From Plotosus lineatus (taxonomy: Eukaryota > Chordata > Actinopteri > Siluriformes > Plotosidae), in the NCBI GenBank assembly GCA_024760905.1, contig CM045735.1, forward strand, positions 27,383,249 to 27,447,248: DNA of 64,000 nt. The letters are read 5' to 3'. The notes beneath the pieces are model-generated. The model was not told the DNA's origin and ran no database searches. It saw nothing but the letters and a program-made list of their open reading frames with translations. Every line of letters begins with the position of its first letter. The stretch's first letter is position 1. Shown here one piece after another: positions 22,740 through 35,345 of this stretch. Both the position numbers and the translations under genes were made by a program.

Positions 22740-23040
22740 AGTGTGGGGTGGCATGTTGTAGTAGTTTGCATGAGTTCCTCACAGCAAGAAAGCTTTGGGT
22801 TTGAGTCCCAGGCTCAGCTAGGCCATTTTTGTGTGGAATTTGCATGTTCTCACCATGCTTGCATGGGTTTTCTCTCAGTACTCACATTACTCTGTTTCTA
22901 CATTTCTCTGAACAGTGAGAGGAAACCAATGTTCTGAACTGCTGTTTTAAATTGTTCCTACATGTGAGTTTTAATTGATGTGTGTTTTAGGCCTGTGCTG
23001 AGATGAGTGCCAAGCTCCTCATGACCCTTTATGGATCAGA
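22740..23040 (+). mobile_element. V-SINE-like element, degenerate
   Basis: Landmarks are TTTGAGTCCCAGGCTCAGCT, TGTGTGGAATTTGCATGTTC and a tail region GCTGAGATGAGTGCCAAGCT. The order is the same as in the clear V-SINE at 54551-54876. Confidence 0.65.
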
Positions 23041-23047
23041 AATTAAA

Positions 23048-23065
23048 GGGGGGGGGGGGGGGGGG
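23048..23065. repeat. poly-G tract, 18 G
   Basis: An uninterrupted G run at the tail of the V-SINE-like element. Other long runs are at 25142-25152 and 41775-41794. Confidence 0.95.
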
Positions 23066-24044
23066 TCAGAACATGGTAAATAAAATAATAAATGAACACT
23101 ACTCCCGACTCGCTTTTAACAACAACAACAAACCGCCGTTACGCGGAAATTACAACAAAGTCACAATAAAAGAGCCGCTCCAGAAATCCGCACTCGTAGC
23201 TTCCGAGGACCCTGGTACCCTGCATCCAAGCAAGGGAAACAGTCCTTGCTATTATTCCATTCATAGGGGTCTTCTTAAACCACACTTAGTTTGGACCATC
23301 ACCTAAGACCTGCTTGTCTTGGTGAAACTAGCATAGGCATAATGCCCTGACAGCATATCTCCTTGGATTGTTAGCAAATGCAAACCCCTCCACCACAAAA
23401 AGATGGTGATTGAAGGAGGGGAGAGAAAAGAAAAGAATAACCCACCATTAAAATATTCACATTTTGTTGCTCTGCAGCCTAATCCTCGAGCATTTTAGTG
23501 TTTGGAAGTGTAATTGAAAGCAATTGACTATGGGTTGCAAGACACTGTAAAAAGATCTCGGGGATAAAGTTGTAGACAGGCACAAGTCAGGAGATGGATA
23601 AAAAAAATAATTCAAAGGCTTTATCAATCCATAGAAGTATAATAAGTCCATAATCAACAAGTAAAGTCAGTCTATGTACATGGACAGTTAAGTCAAACTA
23701 TGGTTATAACTCAACTAGACCAAAAACTAGACTATTAACCATGTCCAAATGTGAGTTATGGCAAAGATTTGTGGAACCAATCTGAATGAAGAGATTGTGA
23801 GCTGTGGTTATCAGTCTTCTTTCATGCCATCAAAAAGCATCACAGATGCCATATTTGATTTGAGAGTTTATAGAGGAATGTATGGAATGTAAGAAGCACT
23901 GCATGCCTCTGGACTTGGAGAAAATGTACAATAGAATTGAAGACACTATTATTAAAAATGATTATGTTAGAGGGTACAGTACAAGTGTGAGTGTTTGGGG
24001 GGATTTAGATGGTTTGGGCATGTGCAAGGAAGTGATTATGGATA
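23066..24044. other. unique intergenic sequence
   Basis: No convincing gene. Short ORFs here have no recognisable domain. Confidence 0.4.
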
Positions 24045-25233
24045 CACAGGGATCCCTCCCTACTTCGCACTTCAATTCATGCCGCTTCAGTGCATTGCAG
24101 TTTTTTTTTTTAAATAGTCATTGAATTAAAAATAAGAAAATTCAGGAAGAATAGGGGAAAAGTTAAGAGAAATGCCACAAAACAAGGCTAATTATGCAAA
24201 AAAAAAAAGAAACAAAAACAAAAAAACAACCCAAATCCCCCAACCAAACTACTTACATTTTTATGTGTGCGCGCATGCGCGCATCTGTATGTGTGTGTAT
24301 TTATATTTTATTTACATCTTATGCTTTTTTTTTGAATGTTTAATTGTTATAAGCATTTATAGCGTCATCATCATCATCATCTTCTTCCGCTTAGTCCAGG
24401 GTCGGGTCGCGGGGGCAGCAACCTTAGCAAAGAGGTCCAGACATCCCTCTCCCGAGCTACTTCCTCCAACTCTCCCAGGGGGACACCGAGGCGGTCCCAG
24501 ACAAGCCGAGAGACATAGTCCCTCCAGCGTGTTCTAGGTCGACCCCGGGGTCTCTTCCCGGTTGGACATGCCCGAAACACCACACCAGGGAGGCGTCCGG
24601 GGGGCATTCTGACCAGATGCCCGAGCCACCTCAACTGGCCCCTCTCAATGCGGAGGAGCAGCGGATCAACTCCGAGCTCTCCCCGGATGGCGGAGCTTCT
24701 CACCCTATCTCTAGGGGAGAACCCCGCCACCCGGCGAAGAAAGCTCATTTCAGCCGCTTGTATCCGTGATCTTGTTCTTTCGGTCATTACCCAAAGCTCG
24801 TGACCATAGGTGAGGGTTGGAACGTAGATCGACTGGTAAATTGAGAGCTTCGCCTTGCGGCTCAGCTCCTTTTTCACCACAACGGACCGGTACAGGCACC
24901 GCTTAACAGCAGAGGCTGCAGCGATCCGTCTGTCGATCTCTCGCTCCATCCTTCCCTCACTCGTAAACAAGACCCCAAGATACTTAAACTCCTCCACTTT
25001 GGGCAGGACCTCATTCCCGACCCGGAGGGTGCATTCCACCATTGTCCGACTGAGAACCATGGCCTCGGACTTGGAGGTACATTTATAGCATTGACTATGT
25101 ATTTATTGATATTCTATATAGATATGCATGTACGTCTACGTGGGGGGGGGGGGTTGATCCTAGTTCGCGGAATTCAGCGGTTGCGGGGTGGTTCTCGGTC
25201 CCAATTAACCGAGGAAAGTGAAGGATCCCTGTG
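24045..25233. mobile_element. MITE (CACAGGGATCC termini) interrupted by a LINE
   Basis: CACAGGGATCCCTCCC at the left and GAAGGATCCCTGTG at the right form inverted ends. The interior matches the 14907-15398 family (GCACTTCAATTCATGCCGC; GGCTAATTATGC). The LINE 3' fragment at 24364-25079 was inserted into it. Confidence 0.75.
24364..25079 (-). mobile_element. LINE 3' fragment (RT C-terminus) with (GAT)n tail
   Basis: The minus-strand reading covers the end of a reverse transcriptase ORF: EFKYLGVLFTSEGRMEREID, TLTYGHELWVMTERTRSRIQ, LRWLGHLVRMPPGRLPG and RPRGRPRTRWRDYV. A 3' end with (GATGATGAT)n follows. It is flanked by a 10-bp duplication CATTTATAGC (24354-24363 and 25080-25089). It is an AP-endonuclease-class fish LINE; I do not assign the clade. 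The ORF is open for 227 codons, so the copy is fairly young. Confidence 0.85.
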
Positions 25234-26445
25234 TTGGTAGAATACGCTTGAGGACGGAACTGCCTGGTCAGAGAAGAGGAATGCTCAAGAGAAGATGTCA
25301 GGATGATGGTGGTCAAGGAGAACAGGCAGGTGATTGGTGTGATAGAAAGGAGCGAGATGGAGGGTGATCGGCTATGGTGACCCCGTGTGGAATTACCTCA
25401 ATATAAGCACAGGACAAGAATTTATTTATTGGCAAAAGTAGGGCTAGTTGGCACTACAGTATGCCACTTTTTAACTGGTTAATGTTAGACTTTTTGCAGT
25501 TGACCCATTTCATCAAAGACTAAAACAATTTACTGGCAGCAAATTACCACATCAAGCTGCAAATTTACAGCTCTGTATAATTAGTTTGTGGTGTTTAACT
25601 TAAATTATTTATCTCCGTTACTTGTTTTTAATGAAATATATGGAGATGGCCCCCACTATGCTCCTCATTGTGCTATGTTTTAATAAACAGGGATTCCAGT
25701 ACATATATTCATTTTATTTTATTCAGTGATGGTAAAACAATTCTGACATCACAGTCCCTGCTTGTTACACCTTTATTATGTATTTGTTCTGGGGGGAAGG
25801 TCCTATTTCTAGGGTGTTTTTTATTTAAATTTCTTGCAACAAGCCAATTTTAAATGGGAATGTAAAAGTTTTTTTCAATAACAACATTTAAAATATAACT
25901 TTTAAAGTAGTACCTTCACATCAACTGGCATATTAAATCAGCATAAAATTCAGCGTTATCTCTTGAAAATTCACTTGAATCGGCAATGAATCACAATCTT
26001 GATGTGAGCAAGAGCACAGGATGCTTGACCTTGGACTTGTACACGTTGATTGTATGTGTTACACTGACAAGTTTTGCACTTACAAACTTGTTCCTTCATT
26101 AATACAACCTTTCACTGTTACTGTAAATAGACACAAAACCAAAACAAAATTTGTAACTTTTGAATAAGACAGATTCTACACAGGAAACAATGGGCTTAAG
26201 CCCTTGTGCAAGAAGCATAACCATGGACACAAGCACCACATTTCCAGTTAATATCCTTGAAAATTTGGATGAAGCTTAGTACTTGAAGGAGTACTTGACC
26301 TGTTAACTGGGATGGTTTCATGGGGAAATCTTTGTATGCAGCCAAAATGAAGTGATGACAGAAGATGAAAGTGTCCTTCATCTCCTCCACCACTTTTTTA
26401 TACAGACTGCTATTCTATTTTTTCTTGTTTCTGTATTTCAAAATA
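25234..26445. other. unique intergenic sequence
   Basis: No gene or repeat recognised. Confidence 0.4.
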
Positions 26446-27009
26446 CAATGGTACCTTACCTTACCAAAATGTCTCACCAAACGAAAAATGCAGGTTACGA
26501 AAAGCATTTTCCTAAAATTTTTGTCTTAGGATACAAAACAAGTTCACGTTACGAAAGCACCATCTTAAAAAGTCACTGTACCCTGTCCAAGATGGCGCTT
26601 GAGTGAAGGCAACATTCAAACGCACCATTCAAACAATGCACGAGCTGCCCTCCCATCAACGACGGTCAAACATCCCACCCCGCTGACCTCCCATTGGCTA
26701 ACAACTGAGCTGTCGTTCATGTCACCTTCACTCAGCACCATCTTGGACAGGTCCACCTAATGCTGATGCCATCTTGGACAAATACGCCATCTTGACCTGA
26801 CGCCATCTTGGACATCATTGTCTAGGAGGAATGACGCATCTACCTCCCATTGCCTATTATAGAGCTGACTCCAACATAATGCTTTTAGTGTAAAGGACAG
26901 AGTTACGGTTGTTTTATGCTTTATTTCTTGACTCAGGCTTTTAACCTTCCATAAAGATTTGTAAGATTATAACTCTGCTAAGAAGACATGGTCAACATGT
27001 GCACACACG

Positions 27010-27043
<34 letters not shown>

Positions 27044-27295
27044 GAGAAGAAGAAACAGGTTCGAGTGACATCACAAAGGAATATGGCCAAACCCGTCGAC
27101 CATCGGTATGATATTGAAGCAGAAGGAGGTCTCAAAAAGTATGCTTTTATAATTTTTAAAGGGTTTAGGGGGTAGTATTGGGAGCCTTGGAACGAATCAC
27201 GCATTTTACATGTAAAATGCGGTTCAACTTACGAAAAATGCAGGTTACGAGAAAAGCTCTGGAACGGATTAATTTCGTAAGGTGAGGTACCACTG
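26446..27295. mobile_element. 850-bp MITE (CAATGGTACC / GGTACCACTG termini)
   Basis: Inverted ends are flanked by TA (26444-26445 and 27296-27297). The subterminal AAAAATGCAGGTTACGA blocks recur at both ends. The interior has CCATTGG (inverted CCAAT) and a CA repeat. A truncated relative ends at 43533. Confidence 0.85.
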
Positions 27296-27479
27296 TATTC
27301 AACTCTTTCATCTGTTACAAAATGAACTTCAGTAAAGCAGGCCCAATCCATGATCATACCATCACCATGTTTCACAGATGGGATGGGAGCTTTTGCTGGA
27401 ATGCAGTGGTTTTTTTGTTCTCCAAACATAACACTTCTTATTTAAACAAAGAAAGTTCTATCCTGATATATATTTATCA

Positions 27480-28385
27480 AGTTCCCTTAACCACCATCAT
27501 CACCAAAAGTTTTAAGAGACTTGTTTCACATTCAGGTGACAGCTGCTCTAGATCCAAATCAGTTTGCATACAGGGGAAACAGGTCAACAAAGAATGCTAT
27601 CATTACAACACAACACAGTCTTTAAACACTTGGCTAGCAGTAAATCCTATTTAAAGATGCTGTTCATAGATTTCATCTCCACTTTTAATTCAGTCCTACC
27701 ACATAAACAGATTCAGAAGTTGGGAAACATGGGCCTAGAGAGCTTACACCCTGAGATTGGACTTTCTTAGCAACAGACCTCTGAATGTCAGGATAGGTGA
27801 CCACATCTCCACTCTCATCCTGAACAAGCAGAACACCACAGGCATATGCTGTCCTCAGCCTCTCTCCTCTTCTCCCTCTTCACACACTACTGTTCCACCT
27901 TTCACACCAGCAACAACATTGCCAATTTCTCTTATATCATCATAGGTATGATAAAAAATAATGCTGAGTCAGCCTACAGTAAGGAGGTCTGGCATCTGCA
28001 ATGATAGGTGTGACAACAATAATCTGGACATTAACACATCTGAGACAAAGGAGATCAAAACAAACTGAGCACTCTGCTCTCTATATTGATAGAGAGGAGG
28101 TAGAGAAAGTGGATTGTATCAAGTTTCTTGGAGTACCCATCTCTGCCAACTTCACCTGGACTACAAAACATCTCTCACCAGGTAGGGAAAGCACAAGAAA
28201 GGATAGACTTACTCTGAAAACTTTGACAAGTCCGCCTACTCTGATCCCTATTCACAAACCTTTACTGCTTTGCCATTGAGAGCCTCCTGGCCTAATGCTG
28301 TACGGTGTGGTTCAGCAACTATACAACAGAGGAAAGAAAGACCCTGCATCAGGTGGTGAGGATGGCAGCACGGATAACTCATAAC
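27480..28385 (+). pseudogene. LINE reverse transcriptase relic (Rex1/L2-like), heavily broken
   Basis: Fragments in shifting plus-strand frames follow the order of a CR1/L2-group reverse transcriptase: MLFIDFISTFNSVLPHK, MDFLSNRPLNVRIGD, SETKEIKTN, YIDREEVEKVDCIKFLGVPI and HQVVRMAARITHN. The catalytic DD box is lost. The relic stops exactly where the Gmr1-like element is inserted (ATAT at 28386), so it was there before that element. Confidence 0.72.
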
Positions 28386-28899
28386 ATATTGTTACGGATA
28401 GGAAAATTCCAGGACAACCCCAGGACAAAACCCTACACCGCAACTACAAGTTAACATGAAGGAAATGCAAAGAAATACAACCACAGTAGTTCCGAACAAC
28501 AATTGTACTCAAAATAATCACAACAGGAAATCTACATACAAAATTAAAAGTACAAAGTTACAAAGTCAGGCAGCTATATTTCCTATACACAGAACAAGGG
28601 ATGGTTGGTCCACTCACAAATGTCCCAAAGAATAAAAGCACGGAATTTCCAGACTAGTCGGATTGTATAGTGCTAATCCGCTGGTCAATGAGATCCAAGA
28701 ATGTCAGTGTCACTCAAAAAATGTTCTGCACAGGATCCCCGCTGTAACGTTCTTAATGCAATGGTCCCCTGCTTAAGGAAAAAGGGAAAATAAGGCTTTG
28801 TCGCTATTTCAGCTTCTTGAAAAATCCCGACACGGAATCAGTATGCTCGGCCAGGATCCGGCATTCACTTCCGGGAAGGGAACCCTCAATTCGGTCCTT

Positions 28900-31800
28900 C
28901 TTCTTCTTCGTCTTTTCCTTTCGGCTGCTCCCTTCAGGGGTCGCCACAGCAAATCATCCGCCTCCATCTCACCCTGTCCTCTGCATCTTCTTTTCTGACT
29001 CCAACGACCTGCATGTCTTCCTTCACCACATCCATAAATCTCTTCTTTGGTCTTCCTCGAGGCCTTCTGCCTGGTAGTTCCAGCCTCAGCATCCTACTGC
29101 CAATATACTCACTATCCCTCCTCTGTACATGTCCAAACCATCTCAATCTAGCCTCTCTGACTTTGTCTCCAAAACATCTTACATGGGCTGTCCCTCTGAT
29201 ATACTCATTTCTGATCCTATCCATCCTCGTTACTCCCGGAGAGAACCTCAGCGCCACTGTTTCTAAGCCATACAACATCGCTGGCCTCACCACCGTCTTG
29301 TACACTTTTCCCTTCATTCTTGCTGACACTCTCCTATCGCACATCACACCGGACACTTCTCTCCAATCATTCCAGCCTGCCTGCACACGCTTCTTCACCT
29401 TTTTTCCACACTCTTCATTGCTCTGGATTATTGAGCCGAAGTACTTAAAATCCTCCACCTTCGTTATCTCTGCTCCCTGTAACATCACCGTTCCTCCTGG
29501 GTCTTTCTCATTCACACACATGTATTCTGATTTTCTGAGGCTAACCTTCATTCCTCTCCTTTCCAGGGCATACCTCCACCTCTCTAGATTTTCCTGCACT
29601 TGTTCTCTGCTCTCACTAGAGATCACAGTGCCATCTGCAAACATCATAGTCCATGGAGATTCTTGTCTCACCTCGTCTGTCAGCCTGTCCAACACCATAG
29701 CAAACAAGAACGGGCTCAGAGCTGAACCTTGATGCAGTCCCACCTCCACCTTGAATTCGTCGGTCACACCGACAGCACACCTCACCACTGTCTTACATCT
29801 CTCATACATGTCCTGCATCACTCTAACATACTTCTCTGCCACTCCAGACTTCCTTATGCAATACCACAGTTCTTCTCTCGGCACCCTGTCATATGCTTTT
29901 TCCAGATCCACAAAGGCACAATGCAGTTCCCTCTGACCTTCTCTGTACTTCTCTATTAACATCCTCAAGGCAAACATTGTATCTGTGGTGCTCTTTCTTA
30001 GCATGAAGCCAAACTGTTGTTTACAAATGCTGACCTCTGCCCTTAGTCTAGCTTCCACTATTCTTTCCCATAACTTCATCGTATGGCTCATCAACTTTAT
30101 CCCTCTGTAGTTGCCGCAACTCTGCACATCTCCCTTGTTCTTAAAAATGGGCACCAGCACACTATTTCGCCGGCATCTGCTCACTCTACGACGTTGTTGA
30201 ATTTTCTTGTCAGAACATCTACTGCTACCTCTCCTAGACACTTCCATTCCTCCACAGGTATATCATCAGGACCAACTGCCTTTCCATTCTTCATCCTCTT
30301 CAATACCCTCCTCACTTCACCCTTACTAATCTTTGCTACATCCTGCTCCTCAATGGTAACCTCTTCTACTCTTTTTTATCCCTCATTTTCCTCATTCATC
30401 AGCTCTTCAAGGTACTCTTTCCATCTTCCCAGCACACTTCTGTCATCAGTCAATACATTTCACTCTCTGTCCTTTATCACTCTAACTTGCTGCACGTCCT
30501 TCTCATCTCTATTTCTCTGCTGTGCCAACCTGTATAGATAATTTTCTCCCTCTTTACTGCCCAACCTATCATACAAGTCATCATAGGCCCTCTGTTTGGC
30601 CTAAGCCACTGCTACTTTCGCCTTACGCTGTGTCTCCCTGTACTCCTGTTTACTCTCTTTGGTCCTCTCAATGTCCCACTTCTTCTTAGCTCACCTCTTA
30701 CTTTGTACACACCCCTGCACTTCCTCACTCCACCACCAAGTCTCCTTATCTACTTTTCTTTCCAGAGGACACACCAAGTACTCTCCTGCCTGTGTCCCTG
30801 ATCACATTTGCTGTGGTTGTCCAGTCATTTGGAAGCACTTCCCGGCCACCCAAAGCCTGTTTCAACTCCTCTTTGAAGACAACACGACACTCTTCCTTTT
30901 TCAACTTCCACCACTTTGTCTTCTGCTCTGCCTTTGCCTTTTTCACCTTCCTCACCATCAGCGTCATCCTGCACATCACCATCCTATGTTGTTTGGCAAC
31001 ACTCTCACCCACTACTACTTTGCAGTCACTGACTTCCTTCAAATTGCATCGCCTACACAAGCTGTAGTCTACCTATGTGCTCCTACCTCCGCTTTTATAA
31101 GTCACCCAATACTCCTGTTTCTTCTGGAAGAAAGTATTCACCACAGCCATTTCCATCCTTTTTGCAAAATCGATCAACATCTGTCCTTCTGTGTTCCTGT
31201 CCTGGATACCAAACCTGCCCATCACTTCCTCGTCCCCTCTGTTGCCTGCACCAACATGTCCATTGAAGTCTGCACCAATGACCACTCTTTCACCTCTGGC
31301 GGTACTCTGCATCACTTGCTCCAGAATCTCTCCTTCTCTTTTAGCTCACATCCTGCCTGTGGGGCATAAGCACTAACAACATTGAGCATCACACCTTCCA
31401 TTTCTAACTTGAGGCTCATCACTCTGTCTGACACTCTTTTCACTTCTAGAACATTCCTGACAAACTCCTCCTTCAAGATGACTCCTACTCAATTTCTCTT
31501 CCCATCCACACCATGATAAAACAGCTTAAACCCTGCTCCTAAGCGTCTAGCCTTGCTACCTTTCCACCTGGTCTCCTGAACACACAGTATGTCCACCTTC
31601 CTCCTCTGCATCATGTCAGCCAGCTCTCTACCTTTTCCTGTCATAGTTGCAACATTCAAAGTCCCTACTCTCAGTCCTAGACTCATGCCTTTCCTCTTCT
31701 CTCTCTGCCTACGGACACACCTCCTGCCTCTCCTTCTTCGACGTCTTCAACCAACAGTAGTCCAATTTCCATCAGCACCCTGTTGATTGACAGCACTGAT

Positions 31801-31992
31801 GGCGGTCATTGTTAACCCGGGCCTCGACCGATCCGGTATGGGGGTAGTACTTCTGATTTGCATCATAAAAGTTCGGCATTGGTTTTACGTCGGATGCCCT
31901 TCCTGGCACAACCCTCTGCATTTCTCCGGGCTTGGGACGGCATAAGGGGGAGAGACACTGGTTATTGCCCCCCCCGCCTCATGGCTGCATGC
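28900..31992 (-). mobile_element. RTE-like LINE copy B, near full length, inside the 3' LTR
   Basis: It has the same organisation as copy A but without Rex1: 3.1 kb, 5' end beginning with the GGGGGGGC-rich leader near 31980, 3' end with (GAA)n near 28900. LTR sequence resumes on both sides at TCCTT (28895-28899 and 31993-31997), a probable short duplication. Confidence 0.88.
28934..31686 (-). pseudogene. RTE-like endonuclease/reverse transcriptase, catalytic Asp lost
   Basis: The endonuclease part at 31686-31073 has VQETRWKGS, IGADFNGHVG and DRNTEGQMLIDFAKRMEM. The linker is at 31060-30746. The reverse transcriptase lies at 30247-28934 as one 437-codon frame, with LEKAYDRVPREELWY and GLHQGSALSPFLFA. 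The catalytic box reads MMFADGTVI instead of MMFADDIVI, so the second metal-binding Asp is replaced by Gly. Frameshifts lie near 31490, 31060 and 30250. The C-terminus RWFGHVQRRDSEYIG to ICCGDP is complete. Confidence 0.85.
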
Positions 31993-32164
31993 TCCTTACC
32001 TCTCCTAATTATAAGGTTCCACAAGGTTCGTTCAAACTCAGTGTATACATAACCACAATGTTTTACGATGTTTTGATAAGTTTAAGCTGCCATACAATGC
32101 GTAATCTATACAATCAAGTCAAATGTCTGCTGGCAAAGTACAACATTAACAAACAACAGGTATA

Positions 32165-33702
32165 TTAGTCCTTCTCAAAAAATTAGCATATTGTGATAAA
32201 GTTCATTATTTTCTGTAATGTACTGATAAACATTAAACTTTAATATATTTTAGATTCATTGCACACCAACTGAAATATTTCAGGTCTTTTATGGTTTGAA
32301 TACTGATGATTTTGGCATACAGCTCATGAAAACCCAAAATTCCTATTTCAAAAAATTAGCATATCATGAAAAGGTACTCTAAACGAGCTATTAACCTAAT
32401 CATCTGAATCAACAAATTAACTCTAAACACCTGCAAAAGATTCCTGAGGCTTTTAAAAACGCCCAGCCTGGTTCATTACTCAAAACCGCAATCATGGGTA
32501 AGACTGCCGACCTGACTGCTGTCCAGAAGGCCATCATTGACACCCTCAAGCAAGAGGGTAAGACACAGAAAGAAATCTCTGAGCGAATAGGCTGTTCCCA
32601 GAGTGCTGTATCAAGGCACCTCAGTGGGACTTCTGTGGGAAGGAAAAAGTGTGGCAGAAAACGCTGGATAACCAGAAGAGGTGACCGGGCCCTGAGGAAG
32701 ATTGTGGGGAAGGGCCGATTCCAGACCTTGGGGGACCTGTGGAAGCAGTGGACTGGGCTACAGGTGCCGCATTCCCCAGGTCAAGCCACTTTTGAACCAG
32801 AAACAGCGGCAGAAGCGCCTGACCTGGGCTATAGAGAAGCAGCACTGGACTGTTGCTCAGTGGTCCAAAGTACTTTTTTCGGATGAAAGCAAATTTTGCA
32901 TGTCATTCAGAAATCAAGGTGACAGAGTCTGGAGGAAGACTGGGGAGAAGGAAATGCCAAAATGCCTGATGTCCAGTGTCAAGTATCCACAGTCAGTGAT
33001 GGTCTGGGGTGCCATGTCAGCTGCTGGTATTGGTCCACTGTGTTTTATCAAGGGCAGGGTCAATGCAGCTAGCTATCAGGAGATTTTGGAGCACTTCATG
33101 CATCCATCTGCTGAAAAGCTTTATGGAGATGAAGATTTCATTTTTCAGCACGACCTGGCACCTGCTCACAGTGCCAAAACCAGTGGTAAATGGTTTACTG
33201 ACCATGGTATTACTGTGCTCAATTGGCCTGCCAACTGTCCTGACCTGAACCCCATAGAGAATCTGTGGGATATTGTGAAGAGAAAGATGAGAGACACCAG
33301 ACCCAACACTGTCGATGAGCTTAAGCCCGCTATCGAAGAATCCTGGGCCTCCATGCCATGCCATGCCTCCATGCCACGCCGCGTTGAAGCAGTCATTTCT
33401 GCAAAAGGATTCCCGACCAAGTATTGAGTTCACAATTGAACATAATTATTTGAAGGTTGACTTTTTTTTGTATTAAAAACACTTTTTTAGGGGTCGGATG
33501 AAATATGCTGATTTTTTGAGATAGGAATTTTGAGTTTTCATGAGCTGTATGCCAAAATCATCAGTATTAAAACAATAAAAGACCTGAAATATTTCAGTTG
33601 GTGTGCAATGAATCTAAAATATATGAAAGTCTAATGTTTATCAGTACATTACAGAAAATAATGAACTTTGTCACAATATGCTAATTTTTTTAGAAGGACT
33701 AG
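32165..33702 (+). mobile_element. Tc1-like transposon copy 3, complete ends
   Basis: This 1.54-kb element has inverted repeats beginning TTAGTCCTTCTC at the left and ending GAAGGACTAG at the right, flanked by TA (32163-32164 and 33703-33704). The inverted repeats extend inward past the ATTTTCTGTAATGTA-type blocks, giving long ends as in several fish Tc1 families. It is inserted near the end of the Gmr1-like 3' LTR. Confidence 0.95.
32494..33427 (+). pseudogene. Tc1-like DD34E transposase with one frameshifting deletion
   Basis: The start ATG is at 32494. The N-terminal paired-like DNA-binding part (MGKTADLT, CSQSAVSRHL, GRKKCGRKRW) is open to about 32755. There a deletion of roughly 53 bp, relative to copy 1, shifts frame. 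Translation in the second frame continues uninterrupted to TAG/TGA near 33427. All three catalytic contexts are intact: FSDESKF, FQHDLAPAHSAK and DLNPIENLWD, with 34 residues between the second Asp and Glu. It ends KGFPTKY. This is the best-preserved transposase of the window, defective only by the one visible deletion. Confidence 0.9.
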
Positions 33703-33711
33703 TACATCACA

Positions 33712-33723
33712 CCTTCCCCCTTC
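33712..33723 (-). promoter_or_regulatory. polypurine tract of the Gmr1-like element
   Basis: GAAGGGGGAAGG on the minus strand lies immediately before the TGTGATG start of the 3' LTR, the position and composition expected for the plus-strand primer site of reverse transcription. Confidence 0.82.
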
Positions 33724-33852
33724 AAAGAAAAAGTTTGAAAGTATTGAAAACCTTTTTTTTTTTTTTTTTAGAACAGTGTCCAGGGCGAAACAATAAGCAT
33801 CAATACACAGTGAGACATTTTCTAACAGTCCCAGATACTAGAACTGACACAA

Positions 33853-35169
33853 TCACCTGACTCTAGAGAGAGCATCTGCAATCACATTGTCTTTGCCCTT
33901 GATGTGTTTAATATCGAGATTAAACTCTTGCAAAGATAAACTCCACCTCATTAACCTTTGTTTTTTGTTCTTCATTTTGTGAAGAAATGTCAGCGGATCG
34001 TGATCAGTCATCACTTCAATGGGATAGGTAGTTGTTCCCAAATAAACTTCAAATTGCTGCAGTGACGACAACAAAGCAAGTGTTTCTTTTTCAATAGTGG
34101 AATAACTTCTCTGGTGCTTATCAAATTTCTTTGAAAAATAACACACTGGATGATCAATGCCATCTGCATCTTCTTGAAAAAAAAACCCAGCACCGGCACC
34201 AATGTCACTTGCATCAATTGCGAGTTTGAAGGGTTTACCGAAATCTGGCGCTTTTAATACTGGAGCATTCATGAGTATGGTTTTTACTTTACCAAATGCA
34301 ATCTGACAGTGATCATCCAAATCAAATTTTGCTTTTTTTAGCCAACAAATTGGTAAGAGGGGCCACAACATCAGAAAAGTTTTTATAGAATTTTCTGTAA
34401 TAGCCAGCCATACCCAAGAATCTCATAAGTTCCTTCTTATTGGTAGGAACGGCAAACTCTACAATAGCTTTTACTTTTACATGAACTGGTTGTACCTGGC
34501 CTTGACCCACAATATGACCTAAGAATCAACCTTTGCCTTAGCGAATTCACATTTTGCAAGATTAACAGTCAATCTTGCCTGCGTAAGTCTCTTGAAGAAA
34601 GCAAGCATTCTCTTCATGTGGGTGTCCCAATCCTCTGAATGGTCGATGACGTCGTCGATATAAGTCTCTGTGCCTTGGAGGCTGGACGTAATATCATTCA
34701 TGAGGTGCTGAAAGGTCGCTGGTGCATTTTTCAGCCCAAATGGCATGACTTTAAATTGATAAAGTCCATCTGGTGTAGCAAAAGCCAAAATCTTCTTTGT
34801 CCGCTCAGTCAATGAAACTTGGTAATACCTCTTTAAAAGGTCAAATTTGCTCACAAACTTGGCTTGACCTATTCTGTCTATACAGTCATCAATTCTTGTT
34901 ATGGGGTAAGAGTCTGTTCTCGATAAAGCGTTCACAGATTTCAAGTTCACACAGCATCCATAAGTGTTGTCAGGTTTGGGCACCAAGATACATGGTGAAC
35001 TCCACTCACTATCACTTGGTTCAATAATGTCATTTTCCAACATATAGTCAATCTCTTTTCGGGGATATTCCAACTTGAATGGATTCATTCGATAAGGATG
35101 TTGTTTTACAGGCAATGAATCACCCACATCAATATCATGATACACTAAATCAGTACGACCATGATACAC
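33853..35169 (-). pseudogene. Gmr1-like reverse transcriptase and RNase H
   Basis: The reverse transcriptase lies at 35169-34519. It has VPKPDNTYGC, SYPITRIDDCIDRIG, SKFDLLKRYYQVSLTE, VMPFGLKNAPATFQ and the catalytic TETYIDDV. The connection GYYRKFYKNFSDVVAPL is at 34510-34322. RNase H at 34371-33853 has KLAIDASDIGAGAG, STIEKETLAL, VMTDHDPLTFL and IKGKDNVIADALSR, then a stop. Frameshifts lie near 34515 and 34350. A 21-22 bp tandem duplication at about 35130-35172 disrupts the upstream join. This module ends the coding region, so it lies downstream of integrase. Confidence 0.88.
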
Positions 35170-35345
35170 TAAATCAGTACATCCGGAAACAAATGTTCAA
35201 ACTCATGAATAAGGTTTGTCAATTCCACTTGTTGTTCTGGGGTAAGATGAGCTACTTTTTCATGGAAATGTATTAACACGTCTGAATAAGCCTGGGGCTA
35301 ATCTTTTCCCTCAAATCATCAAATTTCAAATGCTCAAATTCTGAT

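Larger units (their letters stand above)
28390..33711 (-). repeat. 3' LTR of the Gmr1-like element, split by RTE and Tc1
   Basis: LTR segments are 28390-28899, 31993-32164 and about 33703-33711, near 690 bp in total. The plus strand reads TGTTACGG...CATCACA, so TG...CA ends are present. The segments at 28760-28899 and 31993-32164 match 41190-41501 in the same order, which proves they are one LTR. Scattered substitutions separate the two LTRs. Confidence 0.85.
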
